Part shown: piece by piece, positions 45,928 through 58,222 of the stretch
How the letters are laid out: each line of letters begins with the position of its first letter
How positions within the stretch are numbered: the first letter of the stretch is position 1
Assembly: GCF_018294505.1 (NCBI RefSeq)
Contig: NC_057807.1
Coordinates: forward strand, 184,167,420-184,231,419
Reading direction: 5' to 3'
From: Triticum aestivum
Lineage: Eukaryota > Streptophyta > Magnoliopsida > Poales > Poaceae
Length of the DNA stretch: 64,000 nt
Notes under the pieces: generated by a model
Told to the model about the DNA's origin: nothing
Seen by the model: the letters and a program-made list of their open reading frames with translations, nothing else
Database searches by the model: none
Program-made: the position numbers and the translations under genes

Positions 45928-46773
45928 TCACATAAAAGATAAGAATTGAAACATAAAGAGAGCATCATGAAGAATATGACTAGCACATTTAAGTCTAACC
46001 CACTTCCTATGCATAGGGATTTTGTGAGCAAGCAACTTATGGGGACAATAATCAACTAGCATAGGAAGGCTAAACAAGCATAACTTCAAAATTTTCAACA
46101 CATAGAGAGGAAACTTGATATTATTGCAATATGTAGAAGCATATGATCCTCTCTCATAATAATTTCCAGTAGCATCATGAATGAATTCAACCATATAACC
46201 AACACCTAAAGCATTCTTTTTATGATCTACTTGCATAGAAATTTTACTACTCTCCACATAAGCAAATTTATTATTATCAATACTAGTGGGAGCAAACTCA
46301 ACAAAATAACTATCATGTGAAGCATAATCCAATTGAAAATTAAAAACATGATGACAAGTTTCATGGTTATGTTTATTCTTTATAGCATATGTATCATCAC
46401 AATAATCATCATAAAAAGGAGGCATGCTTGCATCATAATAAATTTGCTCATCAAAACTTGGTGGACAAAAATTATCATCTTTATCAAACATAGCTTCCCC
46501 AAGCTTGTAGCTTTGCATATCATTAGCATTATGGGTATTCAAAGAATTCATACTAACAACATTGCAATCATGCTTATCATTCAAATATTTAGTGCCAAAC
46601 ATTTTAATGCATTCTTCCTCTAGCAATTGAGCACAATTATCGAAATCCTTATTTTCACGGAAGACATTAAAAAGATGAAGCATATGAGGCACCCTCAATT
46701 CCAATTTTTTTTGTAGTTTTCTTTTATAGATTAAACTAGTGATAAAACAAGAAACTAAAAGATTCAATTGCAA
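45928..46773 (-). CDS. orphan reading frame of element C, unknown function
   Basis: 281 open codons beginning with a TTG; the first ATG is at 46,683 (MLHLFNVFRENKDF), leaving about 251 residues. Acidic and Asn/Asp/His-rich in the middle, ending in a hydrophobic-basic part (LLAHKIPMHRKWVRLKC…LHDALFMFQFLSFM). No zinc knuckle, protease, RT or integrase motif. It starts soon after the primer site, where gag would be. I have seen similar unnamed wheat hypothetical proteins linked to such repeats, but cannot give a role. A gag-like or packaging protein is a guess. Confidence 0.55.
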   Translation of the reverse strand: MQLNLLVSCFITSLIYKRKLQKKLELRVPHMLHLFNVFRENKDFDNCAQLLEEECIKMFGTKYLNDKHDCNVVSMNSLNTHNANDMQSYKLGEAMFDKDDNFCPPSFDEQIYYDASMPPFYDDYCDDTYAIKNKHNHETCHHVFNFQLDYASHDSYFVEFAPTSIDNNKFAYVESSKISMQVDHKKNALGVGYMVEFIHDATGNYYERGSYASTYCNNIKFPLYVLKILKLCLFSLPMLVDYCPHKLLAHKIPMHRKWVRLKCASHILHDALFMFQFLSFM

Positions 46774-46803
46774 GATCTAAAGATATACCTTTAAGCACTC
46801 ACC

Positions 46804-46821
46804 TCCCCGGCAACGACGCCA
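46804..46821 (-). other. primer binding site of element C, tRNA-Asp type
   Basis: Minus-strand TGGCGTCGTTGCCGGGGA, ten bases inside the 5' LTR. One base differs from the site of family A. Confidence 0.8.
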
Positions 46822-46831
46822 GAAAAGAGCT

Positions 46832-47079
46832 TGATGTCTACTATACAACCTTCTCCTTGTAGACGTTGTTGGGCCTCCAAGGGCAGAGGTTTGTAGGACA
46901 ATAGCAAATTTCCCTCAAGTGGATGACCTAAGGTTTATCAATCCTTGAGAGGTGTAGGATGAAGATGGCCTCTCTCAAACAACCTTCAACCAAATAACAA
47001 AGAGTCTCTTGTGTCCCCAACACACCCAATATAATGGTAAATTGTATAGGTGCACTAGTTCGACGAAGAGATGGTGATA
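46832..47079 (-). repeat. 5' LTR of element C, inner part
   Basis: The last bases are the TGATA target duplication of nested element A. It matches 39,115-39,362 of the 3' LTR and continues at 57,282. Confidence 0.9.
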
Positions 47080-48596
47080 TGATGACCCACAAGTGTAGGG
47101 GATCTATCGTAGTCCTTTCGATAAGTAAGAGTGTCGAACCCAACGAGGAGCAGAAGGAAATGATAAGCGGTTTTCAGTAAGGTTTTCTTTGCAAGCACTG
47201 AAATTGTAGGATAATTTTGTGATAAGATAAATTGTAACGAGTAACAAGCAATGAAAGTAAATAAAGTGCAGCAAGGTGGCCCAATCCTTTTTCTAGCAAA
47301 GGATAAGCCTGGACAATTTCTTATAATGAGAAAAGAGCTCCCGAGGACACATGGGAATTATCGTCAAACTAGTTTTCATCACGCTCATGTGATTCACGTT
47401 CGGTACTTTGATAATTTGATATGTGGGTGGACCGGTGCTTGGGTACTGCCCTTACTTGGACAAGCATCCCACTTATGATTAACCCCTATTGCAAGCATCC
47501 GCAACTACAAAAGAAGTATTAGGGTAAACCTAACCACAACATTAAACATATGGATCCAAATCAGCCCCTTACGAGGCAACACATAAACTAGGGTTTAAGC
47601 TTCTGTCACTCTAGCAACCCATCATCTACTTATTACTTCCCAATGCCTTCCTCTAGGCCCAAATAATGGTGAAGTGTCATGTAGTCGACGTTCACATAAC
47701 ACCACTAGAGGAAAGACAACATACATCTCATCAAAATATCGAACAAATACCAAATTCACATGACTACTAATAGCAAGACTTCACCCATGTCCTCAGGAAC
47801 AAACGTAACTACTCACAAAGCATATTCATGTTCATAATCAGAGGACTAATAATATGCATTAAGGATATGAACATATGATCTTCCACCAAGTAAACCAATT
47901 AGCATCAACTACAAGGAGTAATCAACACTACTAGCAACCCACAGGTACCAATTTGTGGTTTGGATACAAGATTGGATACAAGAGATGAACTAGGATTTTG
48001 AGAGGAGATGGTACTGGTGAAGATGTTGATGGAGATTGACCCCCTCCCGATGAGAGGATCATTGGTGATGACGATGGTGATGATTTCCCCCTCCCGGAGG
48101 GAAGTGTCCCTGGCAGAACAGCTCCACCGGAGCTCTAGATTGGTTCCGCCAAGGTTCCGCCTCGTGGCGGCGGAGTTTAGTCTCGTACGCTTGCCCACAA
48201 TTTTTTCCAGGGGAAAAGCCTTCATGTAGCAGAAAATGGACACCGGAGGGCACCAGGGGGCCCAGAAGACAGGGGGCCGCGCCCAGTAGGGGTGGGCCTG
48301 CCCCCCACCCTCCTGGCTAGGGTGTGGGCCCCTTGAGGTGTTTCTTCTGCTCAGTAATTTTTATAAATTCCAAAAATAAGTTTCGTGGAGTTTCAGGATT
48401 TTTGGAGCAGTGCAGAATAGGTTTCCAATGTTTGCTCCTTTTCCAGCCAGAATTCCAGCTGCTGGCATTCCCCCTCTTCATGGTAAACCTTGTAAAATAA
48501 GAGAGAATAGCCATAAGTATTGAGATATAATGTGTAATAACAGCCCATAATGCAATAAATATTGATATAAAAGCATGATGCAAAATGGACATATCA
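47080..48596 (-). repeat. 3' LTR of element A
   Basis: 1,517 bases, plus reading TGATGACCCAC…GGACATATCA. GC-rich stem-loop at about 48,255-48,312. Confidence 0.92.
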
Positions 48597-48612
48597 ACTC
48601 CCCCAAGCTTAG
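48597..48612 (-). other. polypurine tract of element A
   Basis: Minus-strand CTAAGCTTGGGGGAGT next to the 3' LTR. Confidence 0.75.
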
Positions 48613-50141
48613 ACCTCGCTTGTCCTCAAGCGGAAGCCGAAATCGAAAAATGTGTCCACATGTTTAGAGATAGAGGTGTCGATAAAAATAAAATACGGAC
48701 ATGAGGGCATCATGATCATTCTTATAACAACAACATAAATAGATTTTGTCATATGACTTCTTATGCTCAAGTAACAATCAATTCACAATGCCAAGTATGG
48801 TTCAGAAACTTCATTGGAAGCTAACAAACTATAATCTCAGTCACTGAAGCAATTGTAATTTATCATAACATCAGAAAGAATCAAGAGTAGAGCTTTTCAG
48901 CAAGTCCACATACTCAACTATCATGTAGTCTTCTACAATTGCTAACACTGACGCGGTACTTGTGGTTATAGAGTTTCAACCGGACACTGAGAAAGATAGG
49001 GGCTTATTGTGTTGCCTCCCAACGTATTCACCTTTAGGTGATGTCAACAATAATACTGCATGTTAACTTACATCCAATTGGATATATATATATCATGATC
49101 TTTCAAACACGAGGAGCTTGCCAATGGAAAAAATGAAAAAGGGAAAGGTGAGGATCACCTTGACTCAAGCATAAAGTAAAAACATAAAGTAAAGATAGGC
49201 CCTTCGCAGAGGGAAGCAGAGGTTGTCATGTGCGTTTAGGGTTGGATGCATGAAATCTTAATGCAAAAGAACGTCACTTTATATTGCCACTTGTATGTGG
49301 ACCTTTATTATGCAGTCCGTCGCTTTTATTGCTTCCACAGCAAGATTGTATAAAGCTTATTTTCTGTGCACTAATAAGTCATACATATTTAGATAGCAAT
49401 TTTTATTGCCTGCAACATGACAACTTACTTGAAGGATATTACTCAATCCATAGGTAGGTATGGTGGACTCTCATGACAAAAACTGGGTTTAAGGATATTT
49501 GGAAGCACAAGTAGTATCTCTACTTGGTGCAAGGAATTCGGCTAGCATGAGGGGGAAAGACAAGCTCAACATGTTTGGAAGGTCTATGACAATATACTTT
49601 AACTGAGATGTGAGAAAACATAAACCATTACATTGTCTTCCTTGTCCAACATCAACTCTTTTAGCACGTCATACTTAGTGAGTGCTTCGCAATCATAAAA
49701 GATGTCCAAGATAGTATATTTGTATGTGAAACCTCTCTTTCCTTATTACTTCCTATTAATTGCAACAATGACCAAAACTACGTTTGTCAACTCTCAACAA
49801 CTTTTATGCCTCATACTTTCTATGTGCGAAGTCATCACTAACCATAAGATCAATATGAACTCTTTTATTCTCTACTTTTCTCAAGATCATAGCAAGATAG
49901 CAAAGCCCTTGACTCAACACTAATCTTTATTATAGATAGCTCACGGACTCGATTACATAAAGAGATCACAAAGCAAAACTCAAAACTACTTGATACTAAA
50001 ACTTCAATCTACTAGATCAAGATACTACTAAAAGGATCGAACTAAATAAAACGGTAAAGATAGGAGTGTGATGGTGATACGATACCGGGGCACCTCCCCC
50101 AAGCTTGGCAGTTGCCAAGGGGAGTGCCCATACCCATGTGA
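48613..50141 (-). other. non-coding 3' region of element A
   Basis: About 1.5 kb between accessory frame and polypurine tract. AT-rich, no conserved frame seen. Confidence 0.6.
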
Positions 50142-50596
50142 TTATGTCTCCTTCTTCACGGTTGGTGTTATGATCTTCTTGGCGATGATGCCCCTCAGGA
50201 TACGATTCTCCTCCTCGAGCTTATTGACTTGTTGTTTGAGGTCCATAATTTCTTTGCGGAGCTTGCCCGTAACGGCTAAAGCTCCCTTTACCCAAGGATG
50301 CTGCATAGCTTCTGGAGAACAAGTGACGCTCTTTTTCATATTTTCATAAGAAAGAAATCTAAAGTTGGAAGGGATGACCGAATTTGGAATAGCCAAGCTA
50401 TGTAGTTCCCCCATCATGAATTCTGCTTGGAGACGAGAGGTAACTTCTTGATCTTCCTCCATGGCATCATCCTTTTCAAGTCGGCCTCCATCTCATCCTC
50501 CGTTGATGGTCCAAAGTGATAAGCATCGCTATTTGCTCCTGGACCTGGTGTTGGGTGAGACACCCGACTCTCTCCGACTGACTCTTGAGAAGACAT
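50142..50596 (-). pseudogene. accessory coiled-coil protein of element A
   Basis: Starts at ATG 50,596 (MSSQESVGESRV). The frame continues to EMEADLK, where an AAAA run near 50,470 has a one-base shift; the next frame carries on KDDAMEEDQEV to the stop at 50,142, about 151 residues in all. The C-terminal third (KLRKEIMDLKQQVNKLEEEN) has heptad leucines typical of a coiled coil. No membrane segment or signal peptide, so it is not an env-like protein. It lies downstream of pol on the same strand, with its own TATA-like box and a TTGCAG acceptor-like site just before it. The role is unknown; RNA or DNA binding as a dimer is a guess. Confidence 0.6.
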
Positions 50597-50677
50597 CTTG
50601 CTCTTAATCTGCAACAGGAACAACTCGAAACGAAAATAGAGGATATTTGCGTGATATGGTGGTCAAAACTTTGGGAG

Positions 50678-50685
50678 TTTATATA
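50678..50685 (-). promoter_or_regulatory. internal TATA box before accessory frame
   Basis: Minus-strand TATATAAA lies 82 bases before the ATG and follows a strong GC-rich stem-loop, the same order as in the LTR promoters here. A CCTGTTGCAG acceptor-like site lies between it and the ATG. Confidence 0.5.
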
Positions 50686-50737
50686 ATGAATTTTTACCAA
50701 CCAAAATACATAACGTGTAAGAAAACGGAGTCCGGGA

Positions 50738-50820
50738 GGAACACGAGGTGGCCACGAGACAGGGGGGCGCGCCCAGTAAGGGTGGGCGCGCCCTCCACCC
50801 TCGTGGAGGCCTCGTGTCCT
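50738..50820. repeat. GC-rich stem-loop inside element A
   Basis: Arms of about 36 bases (50,738-50,774 and 50,783-50,820) share GAACACGAGG…CCACGAG…GGGCGCGCCC and its inverse. It is the same kind of hairpin as at the U3/TATA junction of the A, B and C LTRs. Confidence 0.8.
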
Positions 50821-51077
50821 TCCTGGACTACTTCTTTCTTCCTAAAATTCTTAAATATTCCAAAACTGATAAAAATTGCCATTAGAATTGTTTTGAAGTC
50901 GGTTTACTTACCATACCACATACCTATTCCTTTTCGGAGTCTGGAATGTTCTGAAAAGTGTCCCTTATGTATTCCTCCGGGGTTACGGTTTCAATAATAT
51001 TAGTTTCAATATTGATAGGATTACCTGAAATATAATGTTTAATTCTTTGACCGTTCACCACCCTCGGACTTGTGCCT
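50821..51077 (-). other. spacer after pol
   Basis: Contains the former end of integrase read in a shifted frame (from about 51,105 down to 50,940), then short non-coding DNA up to the stem-loop. Confidence 0.5.
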
Positions 51078-54000
51078 TCAAAGTTGTTGATTTTTTATGG
51101 CACCAGAATGATAGACCTCCTCGATAACGTATGGACCTTCCCATTTAGAGAGAAGTTTTCCTGTAAAAAATCTTAAACGAGAGTTGAATAATAACACATA
51201 ATCACCTACGTTAAACTCACGCTTTTGTATCCTTTTGTCATGCCAGCGTTTGCCTCTTTCTTTGAATAGCTTGATATTCTCATAGGCTTGGGTTCTCCAT
51301 TCATCAAGTGAGCTAATATCAAACAACCTCTTCTCACCGGCAAGTTTGAAGTCATAGTTGAGCTCTTTAATAGCCCAATATGCTTTATGTTCAAGTTCAA
51401 GAGGTAAATGACAAGCTTTTCCATAAACCATCTTATACGGAGACATACCCATAGGATTTTTGTATGCAGTTCTATAGGCCCATAATGCATCATCAAGTTT
51501 TTTGGACCAATTCTTTCTAGATCTATTGACAGTCTTTTGCAAAATGAATTTGAGCTCTCTATTGCTCAACTCTACTTGACCACTAGACTACGGATGATAA
51601 GGAGATGCCATTGTATGATTAACATCATACTTAGCAAGCATCTTACGGAAAGCACCATGAATAAAATGTGAACCACCATCAGTCATAAGATATCTAGGGA
51701 CTCCAAACCTCGGAAAAATAACTTCTTTAAGCATTTTAATAGAAGTGTTATGATCAGCACTACTAGTTGGAATAGCTTCTACCCACTTAGTAACGTAATC
51801 AACAACAACTAAAATATGTGTGTAACCATTAGAGGCAGGAAAGGGTCCCGTATAATCAAAGCCCCAAACATCAAACGGTTCAATAACAAGAGAATAATTC
51901 ATAGGCATTTCTTGACGTCTACTAATATTACCAATTCTTTGACATTCATCACAAGATAAGACAAACTTACGAGCATCTTTGAAAAGAGTAGGCCAATAAA
52001 AACCAGATTGCAGTACCTTATGTGCAGTTCTATCTCCAGCGTGGTGTCCTCCATAGGATTCAGAGTGACACTTGCGTAGGATCTGTTCATGTTCATGCTC
52101 AGGTACACAACGTCTAATAACACCATCTACTCCTTCTTTATAAAGGTGTGGGTCATCCCAGAAGTAATGTCTTAAATCATAAAAGAACTTTTTCTTTTGC
52201 TGGTATGTGAAACTAGGTGGTATAAATTTAGCAACAATGTAATTAGCATAATCAGCATACCAAGGAGCAGTACGAGAAGCATTAACGACCGCTAATTGTT
52301 CATCAGGAAAGCTATCATCAATAGGCAGTGGGTCATCAAGAACATTCTCTAACCTAGACAAGTTGTCTGCAACGGGGTTCTCAGCTCCCTTTCTATCAAT
52401 AATATGCAAATCAAATTCTTGGAGCAAGAGAACCCATCTAATGAGTCTAGGCTTAGCATCTTTCTTTTCCATAAGATATTTAATAGCAGCATGATCAGTG
52501 TGAATAGTAACTTTGGAATCAACAATATAAGGTCTAAACTTATCACATGCAAACACAACTGCTAAGAATTCTTTTTCAGTAGTAGCATAATTTCTCTGGG
52601 CAGTATCAAGAGTCTTACTAGCATACTGGATAACATTCAATTTCTTATCAACTCTTTGCCCTAGAACAACACCTACAGCATAATCACTAGCATCACACAT
52701 AATTTCAAAGGGTAAATTCCAATCAGGTGGCTGAACAATAGGTGCAGTGATCAAAGCTTTCTTAAGTATTTCAAATGCTTCTACACAATCATCATCAAAG
52801 ACAAAAGGAATATCTTTTTGCAATAAATTAGTCAGAGGCCTAGAGATTTTAGAAAAGTCCTTAATGAACCTCCTATAAAAACCGGCATGACCAAGGAAAC
52901 TTCTTATACCTTTTATGTCCTTGGGACATGGCATCTTTTCAATAGCATCAACTTTAGCTTTATCAACTTCAATACCTCTCTCAGAAATCTTATGCCCCAA
53001 GACAATGCCTTCATTAACCATAAAGTGGCACTTTTCCCAATTCAAGACGAGACTAGTGTCTTCGCATCTCTGCAAAACTCGATCAAGGTTTCTCAAGCAA
53101 TCATCAAAAGAGGATCCATAAACGGAGAAATCATCCATGAATACCTCACAAATCTTTTCACAAAAGTCAGAGAATATAGCCATCATGCATCTTTGAAAGG
53201 TAGCAGGTGCATTACATAAACCAAAAGGCATACTTCTATAAGCAAAAGTACCGAAATGGCAAGTAAAATTAGTTTTTGATTGATCCTTCGCTGACATAGG
53301 TATTTGAGAGAAACCAGAATAACCATCTAGAAAGCAGAAATGTGTGTGTTTGGATAATCTTTCTAGCATTTGATCAATAAAAGGTAAAGGGTAATGATCT
53401 TTCTTAGTAGCTTTATTTAATTTACGGAAATCAATTACCATCCTATAACCTGTAATAATTCTTTGCGGGATCAATTCATCTTTATCATTAGGAACAACAG
53501 TAATACCTCCCTTTTTAGGAACACAATGGACAGGGCTTACCCAATCACTATCAGCAACGGGATAAATTATACCTGCCTCAAGGAGCTTTAGTATCTCCTT
53601 TCTTACCACTTCTTTCATCTTAGGATTCAATCGTCGTTGAGGATCTCTAACTGGTTTGGCATCGTCCTCCAAATTAATTTTGTGTTGGCATAACGTGGGA
53701 CTAATGCCCTTAAGATCATACAGAGTATATCCAATAGTAGCACGGTGCTTCTTCAGAGTTTTCAATAATCTTTCTTCTTCTTGCTCTGAAAGGTTAGCAC
53801 TAATAATAACATGATATATTTTCTTTTCATCAAGATAAGCATACTTAAGATTATCAGGTAATGGTTTGAGTTCAAACACAGGATCACCCTTGGGTGGAGG
53901 GGGATCCCCAAGAATTTCAACGGGAAGGTTGTGTTTCAGCATAGGTTCCTGTTTAAGGAACACTTCATCTATTTCCCTTCTCTCCTTCATAAACATATCA

Positions 54001-55654
54001 TTTTCATGGTCTAGCAAATATTGTTCTAACAGATCAGTAGGAGGCACGGCAATAGAAGCAAGACCAATAATCTCATCCTTACTAGGTGATTCTCTATCAC
54101 GACGTTGTCTATGAAACTTAGCAAAATTAAACTCATGAGACATACCCTCTAAGCCAATTGTAACAGTATCCTTTTCACAATCAATCTTAGCATTAACTGT
54201 ATTTAAGAAGGGTCTACCAAAAATAACGGGACAAAAGTCATCTTGTGGGGAACTAAGAACAAGAAAATCAGCAGGGTATTTAACCTTCCCACACAAGACT
54301 TCAACATCTCTAACAATCCCAACTAGTGAAATAGTATCTCTATTGGCAAGCTTGATAGTAACATCAATACCTTCCAACTCAACGTGTGCAATATCATGCA
54401 TAATTTCTTTATATAAGTCATAGGGTATTGCACTAGCACTAGCACCCATATCACATAAGCCATGATAACAATGATCTCCTATTTTAACAGAAATAACAGG
54501 CATGCCTACCAAAGGTCTATGTATCTTAGTATCTGGTCTAACAATATTAGCAGTCTCACCACAGAAATAAATAACATGCCCATCTAAATCATCATCCAAG
54601 AGATCTTTAACCATAGCAATACTAGGTTCAACTTTGATTTGCTCAGGAGGTGTATAAGTCCTAGTATTACTCTTACGAACAACAGTCGAAGTTTTAGCAT
54701 GATCCTTTATCCTAACAGGAAAAGGAGGTTTCTCAACATAAGTAGTAGGAACAATAGGATCACTATAGGTGACAATCTTTTCTTCAACTGTAATAGGTGC
54801 AACTACTTTTACTTCAATGGGAGGATTATATTTAAACCACTTCTCTTTAGGGAGATCAACGTGAGTAGCAAAAGATTCACAGAAAGAATCTACTATCTCA
54901 GAGTCAAGTCCATACTTAGCGCTAAATCCACGAAAAGCATCGGTATCCATAAAAGATTTAACACAATCGAACTTAGGTGTCATACCTGACTCCTTACCAT
55001 CGTCGGAACCCCAATCTTCAAAGTTGCGTTTAATTCTTTCCAATAAGTCCCATTTGAATTCAATAGTGTTCAACATATAAGAACTAGCACAGGAAGTATC
55101 GAGCATGTTGCGATCATTGAGAGAAAGACGAGCATACAATTTTTGAATGATCATTTCCCTAGAGAGCTCATGATTGGGGCATGAATATAACATTGACTTA
55201 AGCCTCCCCCAAGCTTGAGCGATGCTTTCTCCTTCGCGAGGCCAGAAATTATATATGTAATTACGATCACGATGAACAAGATGCATAGGATAGAACTTCT
55301 GGTGAAATTCCAACTTCAATCGTTTATAATTCCAAGATCCCGTATCATCACATAGCCTATACCATGTCAATGCATCTCCCTTCAAAGATAAAGGGAAAAC
55401 CTTCCTTTTGATAACATCATCGGGAATACCTGCAAGTTTAAATAATCCACAAACTTCATCCACAAAGATAAGGTGTAAATCGGGATGCAATGTTCCATCT
55501 CCTGCAAATGGATTAGCTAGCAGTTTCTCTATCATACCCGAAGGAATCTCAAAGTAAATATTTTCAAAAGTTCAGTAGGTTGAGGAGCAACTCTTTGCTC
55601 TTCTGGTCGGGGTGAAGATACCCCGAACAAGCCCCTCAAAGGATTAGTTTCCAT
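51078..55654 (-). pseudogene. gag-pol polyprotein of element A
   Basis: True start is ATG 55,654. A one-base deletion near 55,565 breaks gag, and the frame reopens at MIEKLL (55,535) for 1,315 codons to 51,588. Residues counted from there: gag 1-240; protease CDMGAS with catalytic Asp 362; reverse transcriptase FMDD 799-802; RNase H CDAS, D948; integrase HH-CC (CDECQRIG) and the first two acidic residues. A CAG-to-TAG change at 51,586-51,588 stops it just before the catalytic Glu segment. The remainder (51,078-51,569) is open until another frameshift near 51,100. It differs from the plus-strand copy mainly in having only these three lesions. Athila-type by primer, layout and motifs; a family name such as Sabrina or WHAM would be a guess. 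Confidence 0.88.
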
Positions 55655-55731
55655 AGTGACAAGTAACAGAAAATTTCAGCACACTATATAAATGTTTCCT
55701 TACCAAGTTCCACTCACCAAAAGCGCTACAC

Positions 55732-55749
55732 TCCCCGGCAACGGCGCCA
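55732..55749 (-). other. primer binding site of element A, tRNA-Asp
   Basis: Minus-strand TGGCGCCGTTGCCGGGGA is an exact complement of the tRNA-Asp(GUC) 3' end. Confidence 0.88.
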
Positions 55750-55760
55750 GAAAAGAGTCT

Positions 55761-57281
55761 TGATGACCCACAAGTGTAGGGGATCTATCGTAGTCCTTTC
55801 GATAAGTAAGAGTGTCGAACCCAACGAGGAGCAGAAGGAAATGATAAGCGGTTTTCAGTAAGGTTTTCTCTGCAAGCACTGAAATTGTAGGTAACAGATA
55901 GTTTTGTGATAAGATAAATTGTAACGAGTAACAAGCAATGAAAGTAAATAAAGTGCAGCAAGGTGGCCCAATCCTTTTTGTAGCAAAGGATAAGCCTGGA
56001 CAATTTCTTATAATGAGAAAAGAGCTCCCGAGGACACATGGGAATTATCGTCAAGCTAGTTTTCATCACGCTCATATGATTCGCGTTCGGTACTTTGATA
56101 ATTTGATATGTGGGTGGACCGGTGCTTGGGTACTGCCCTTACTTGGACAAGCATCCCACTTATGATTAACCCCTATTGCAAGCATCCGCAACTACAAAAG
56201 AAGTATTAAGGTAAACCTAACCACAACATTAAACATATGGATCCAAATCAGCCCCTTACGAAGCAACGCATAAACTAGGGTTTAAGCTTCTGTCACTCTA
56301 GCAACCCATCATCTACTTATTACTTCCCAATGCCTTCCTCTAGGCCCAAATAATGGTGAAGTGTCATGTAGTCGACGTTCACATAACACCACTAGAGGAA
56401 AGACAACATACATCTCATCAAAATATCGAACGAATACCAAATTCACATGACTACTAATAGCAAGACTTCACCCATGTCCTCAGGAACAAACGTAACTACT
56501 CACAAAGCATATTCATGTTCATAATCAGAGGACTAATAATATGCATTAAGGATATGAACATATGATCTTCCACCAAGTAAACCAATTAGCATCAACTACA
56601 AGGAGTAATCAACACTACTAGCAACCCACAGGTACCAATTTGTGGTTTGGATACAAGATTGGATACAAGAGATGAACTAGGGTTTTGAGAGGAGATGGTG
56701 CTGGTGAAGATGTTGATGGAGATTGACTCCCTCCCTATGAGAGGATCGTTGGTGATGACGATGGTGATGATTTCCCCCTCCCGGATGGAAGTGTCCCCGG
56801 CAGAACAACTCTGTCGGAGCTCTAGATTGGTTCCGCCAAGGTTCCGCCTCGTGGCGGCGGAGTTTCGTCCCGTAAGCTTGCCCACGATTTTTCCAGGGTA
56901 AAAGCCTTCATATAGCAGAAGATGGACACCGGAGGGCCACCAGGGGGCCCAGGAGACGGGGGGCGCGCCCAGTAGGGGTGGGCGCACCCCCCACCCTCCT
57001 GGCCAGGTGTGGCCCCCCTGAGGTGTTTCTTCCGCTTGATAATTTTTATAAATTCCAAAAACAAGTTTCGTGGAGTTTCAGGATTTTTGGAGCAGTGCAT
57101 AATAGGTTTCCAATGTTTGCTCCTTTTCCAGCCAGAATTCCAGCTGCCGGCATTCCCTCTCTTCATGGTAAACCTTGTAAAATAAGAGAGAATAGCCATA
57201 AGTATTGAGATATAATGTGTAATAACAGTCCATAATGCAATAAATATTGATATAAAAGCATGATGCAAAATGGACGTATCA
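55761..57281 (-). repeat. 5' LTR of element A
   Basis: 1,521 bases. Minus reading starts TGATACGTCCATTTTGC. GC-rich stem-loop at about 56,945-57,003 and TATATGAA near 56,913-56,920. Confidence 0.92.
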
Positions 57282-58161
57282 TGATACAAGTGCAATATGG
57301 ATGGTAGATATGAGTATTTGTAATCTGAAAATATAAAAACAGCAATGTAACAAGTGGTAAAAGTGAGTGTAAACGTTATTGCAATGCTAGGAAACAAGGC
57401 CTAGGGTTCATACTTTCACTAGTGCAAGTTCTCTCAACAATAATAACATAATTGGATCATATAACTATCCCTCAACATGCAACAAAGAGTCACTCCAAAG
57501 TCACTAATAGCGGAGAACAAACGAAGAGATTATTGTAGGGTATGAAACCACCTCAAAGTTATCCTTTCTGATCGATCTATTCAAGAGTCCGTAGTAAAAT
57601 AACATGAAGCTATTCTTTCCGTTCGATCTATCCTAGAGTTCGTACTAGAATAACACCTTAAGACAGTTCACAAGGTCACTGAACCCGCAAGTTGATCACC
57701 AAAACATACATCAAGTAGACCACCTGATATCCCATTGTCACCGCAGATAAGCACATGCAAGACATACATCAAGTGTTCTCAAATCCTTAAAGACTCAATT
57801 CGATAAGATAACTTCAAAGGGAAAACTCAATCCATTACAAGATGATAGAGGGGGAGAAACATCATAAGATCCAACTATAATAGCAAAGCTCGTGGTACAT
57901 CAAGATCATGCCAAATCAAAAACACGAGAGAGAGAGAGAGATCAAACACATAGCTACTGGTACATACCCTCAGCCCCGAGGGTGAACTACTCCCTCCTCG
58001 TCATGGAGAGCATCGAGATGATGAAGATGGCCACCGGTGAGGGATCCCCCCTCCGGCAGGGTGCCGGAACAGGGTCTCGATTGGTTTTTGGTGGCTACAG
58101 AGGCTTGCGGCGGCGGAACTCCCGATCTATGGTGCTCCTCGATGTTTTGGGGGTATATGTG

Positions 58162-58222
<61 letters not shown>

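Larger units (their letters stand above)
47080..57281 (-). mobile_element. family A Athila-like gypsy retrotransposon
   Basis: 10,202 bases with LTRs 47,080-48,596 and 55,761-57,281, target duplication TGATA (47,075-47,079 and 57,282-57,286), primer site and polypurine tract in place. Gag-pol is nearly complete but carries a gag frameshift, an integrase stop and a late frameshift. There is also an accessory coiled-coil frame between pol and 3' LTR, where Athila elements often carry an extra gene. LTRs differ by roughly 3% by eye, so it is older than the CRM-like element but far younger than the plus-strand copy at 7.7-13.5 kb. Confidence 0.92.
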
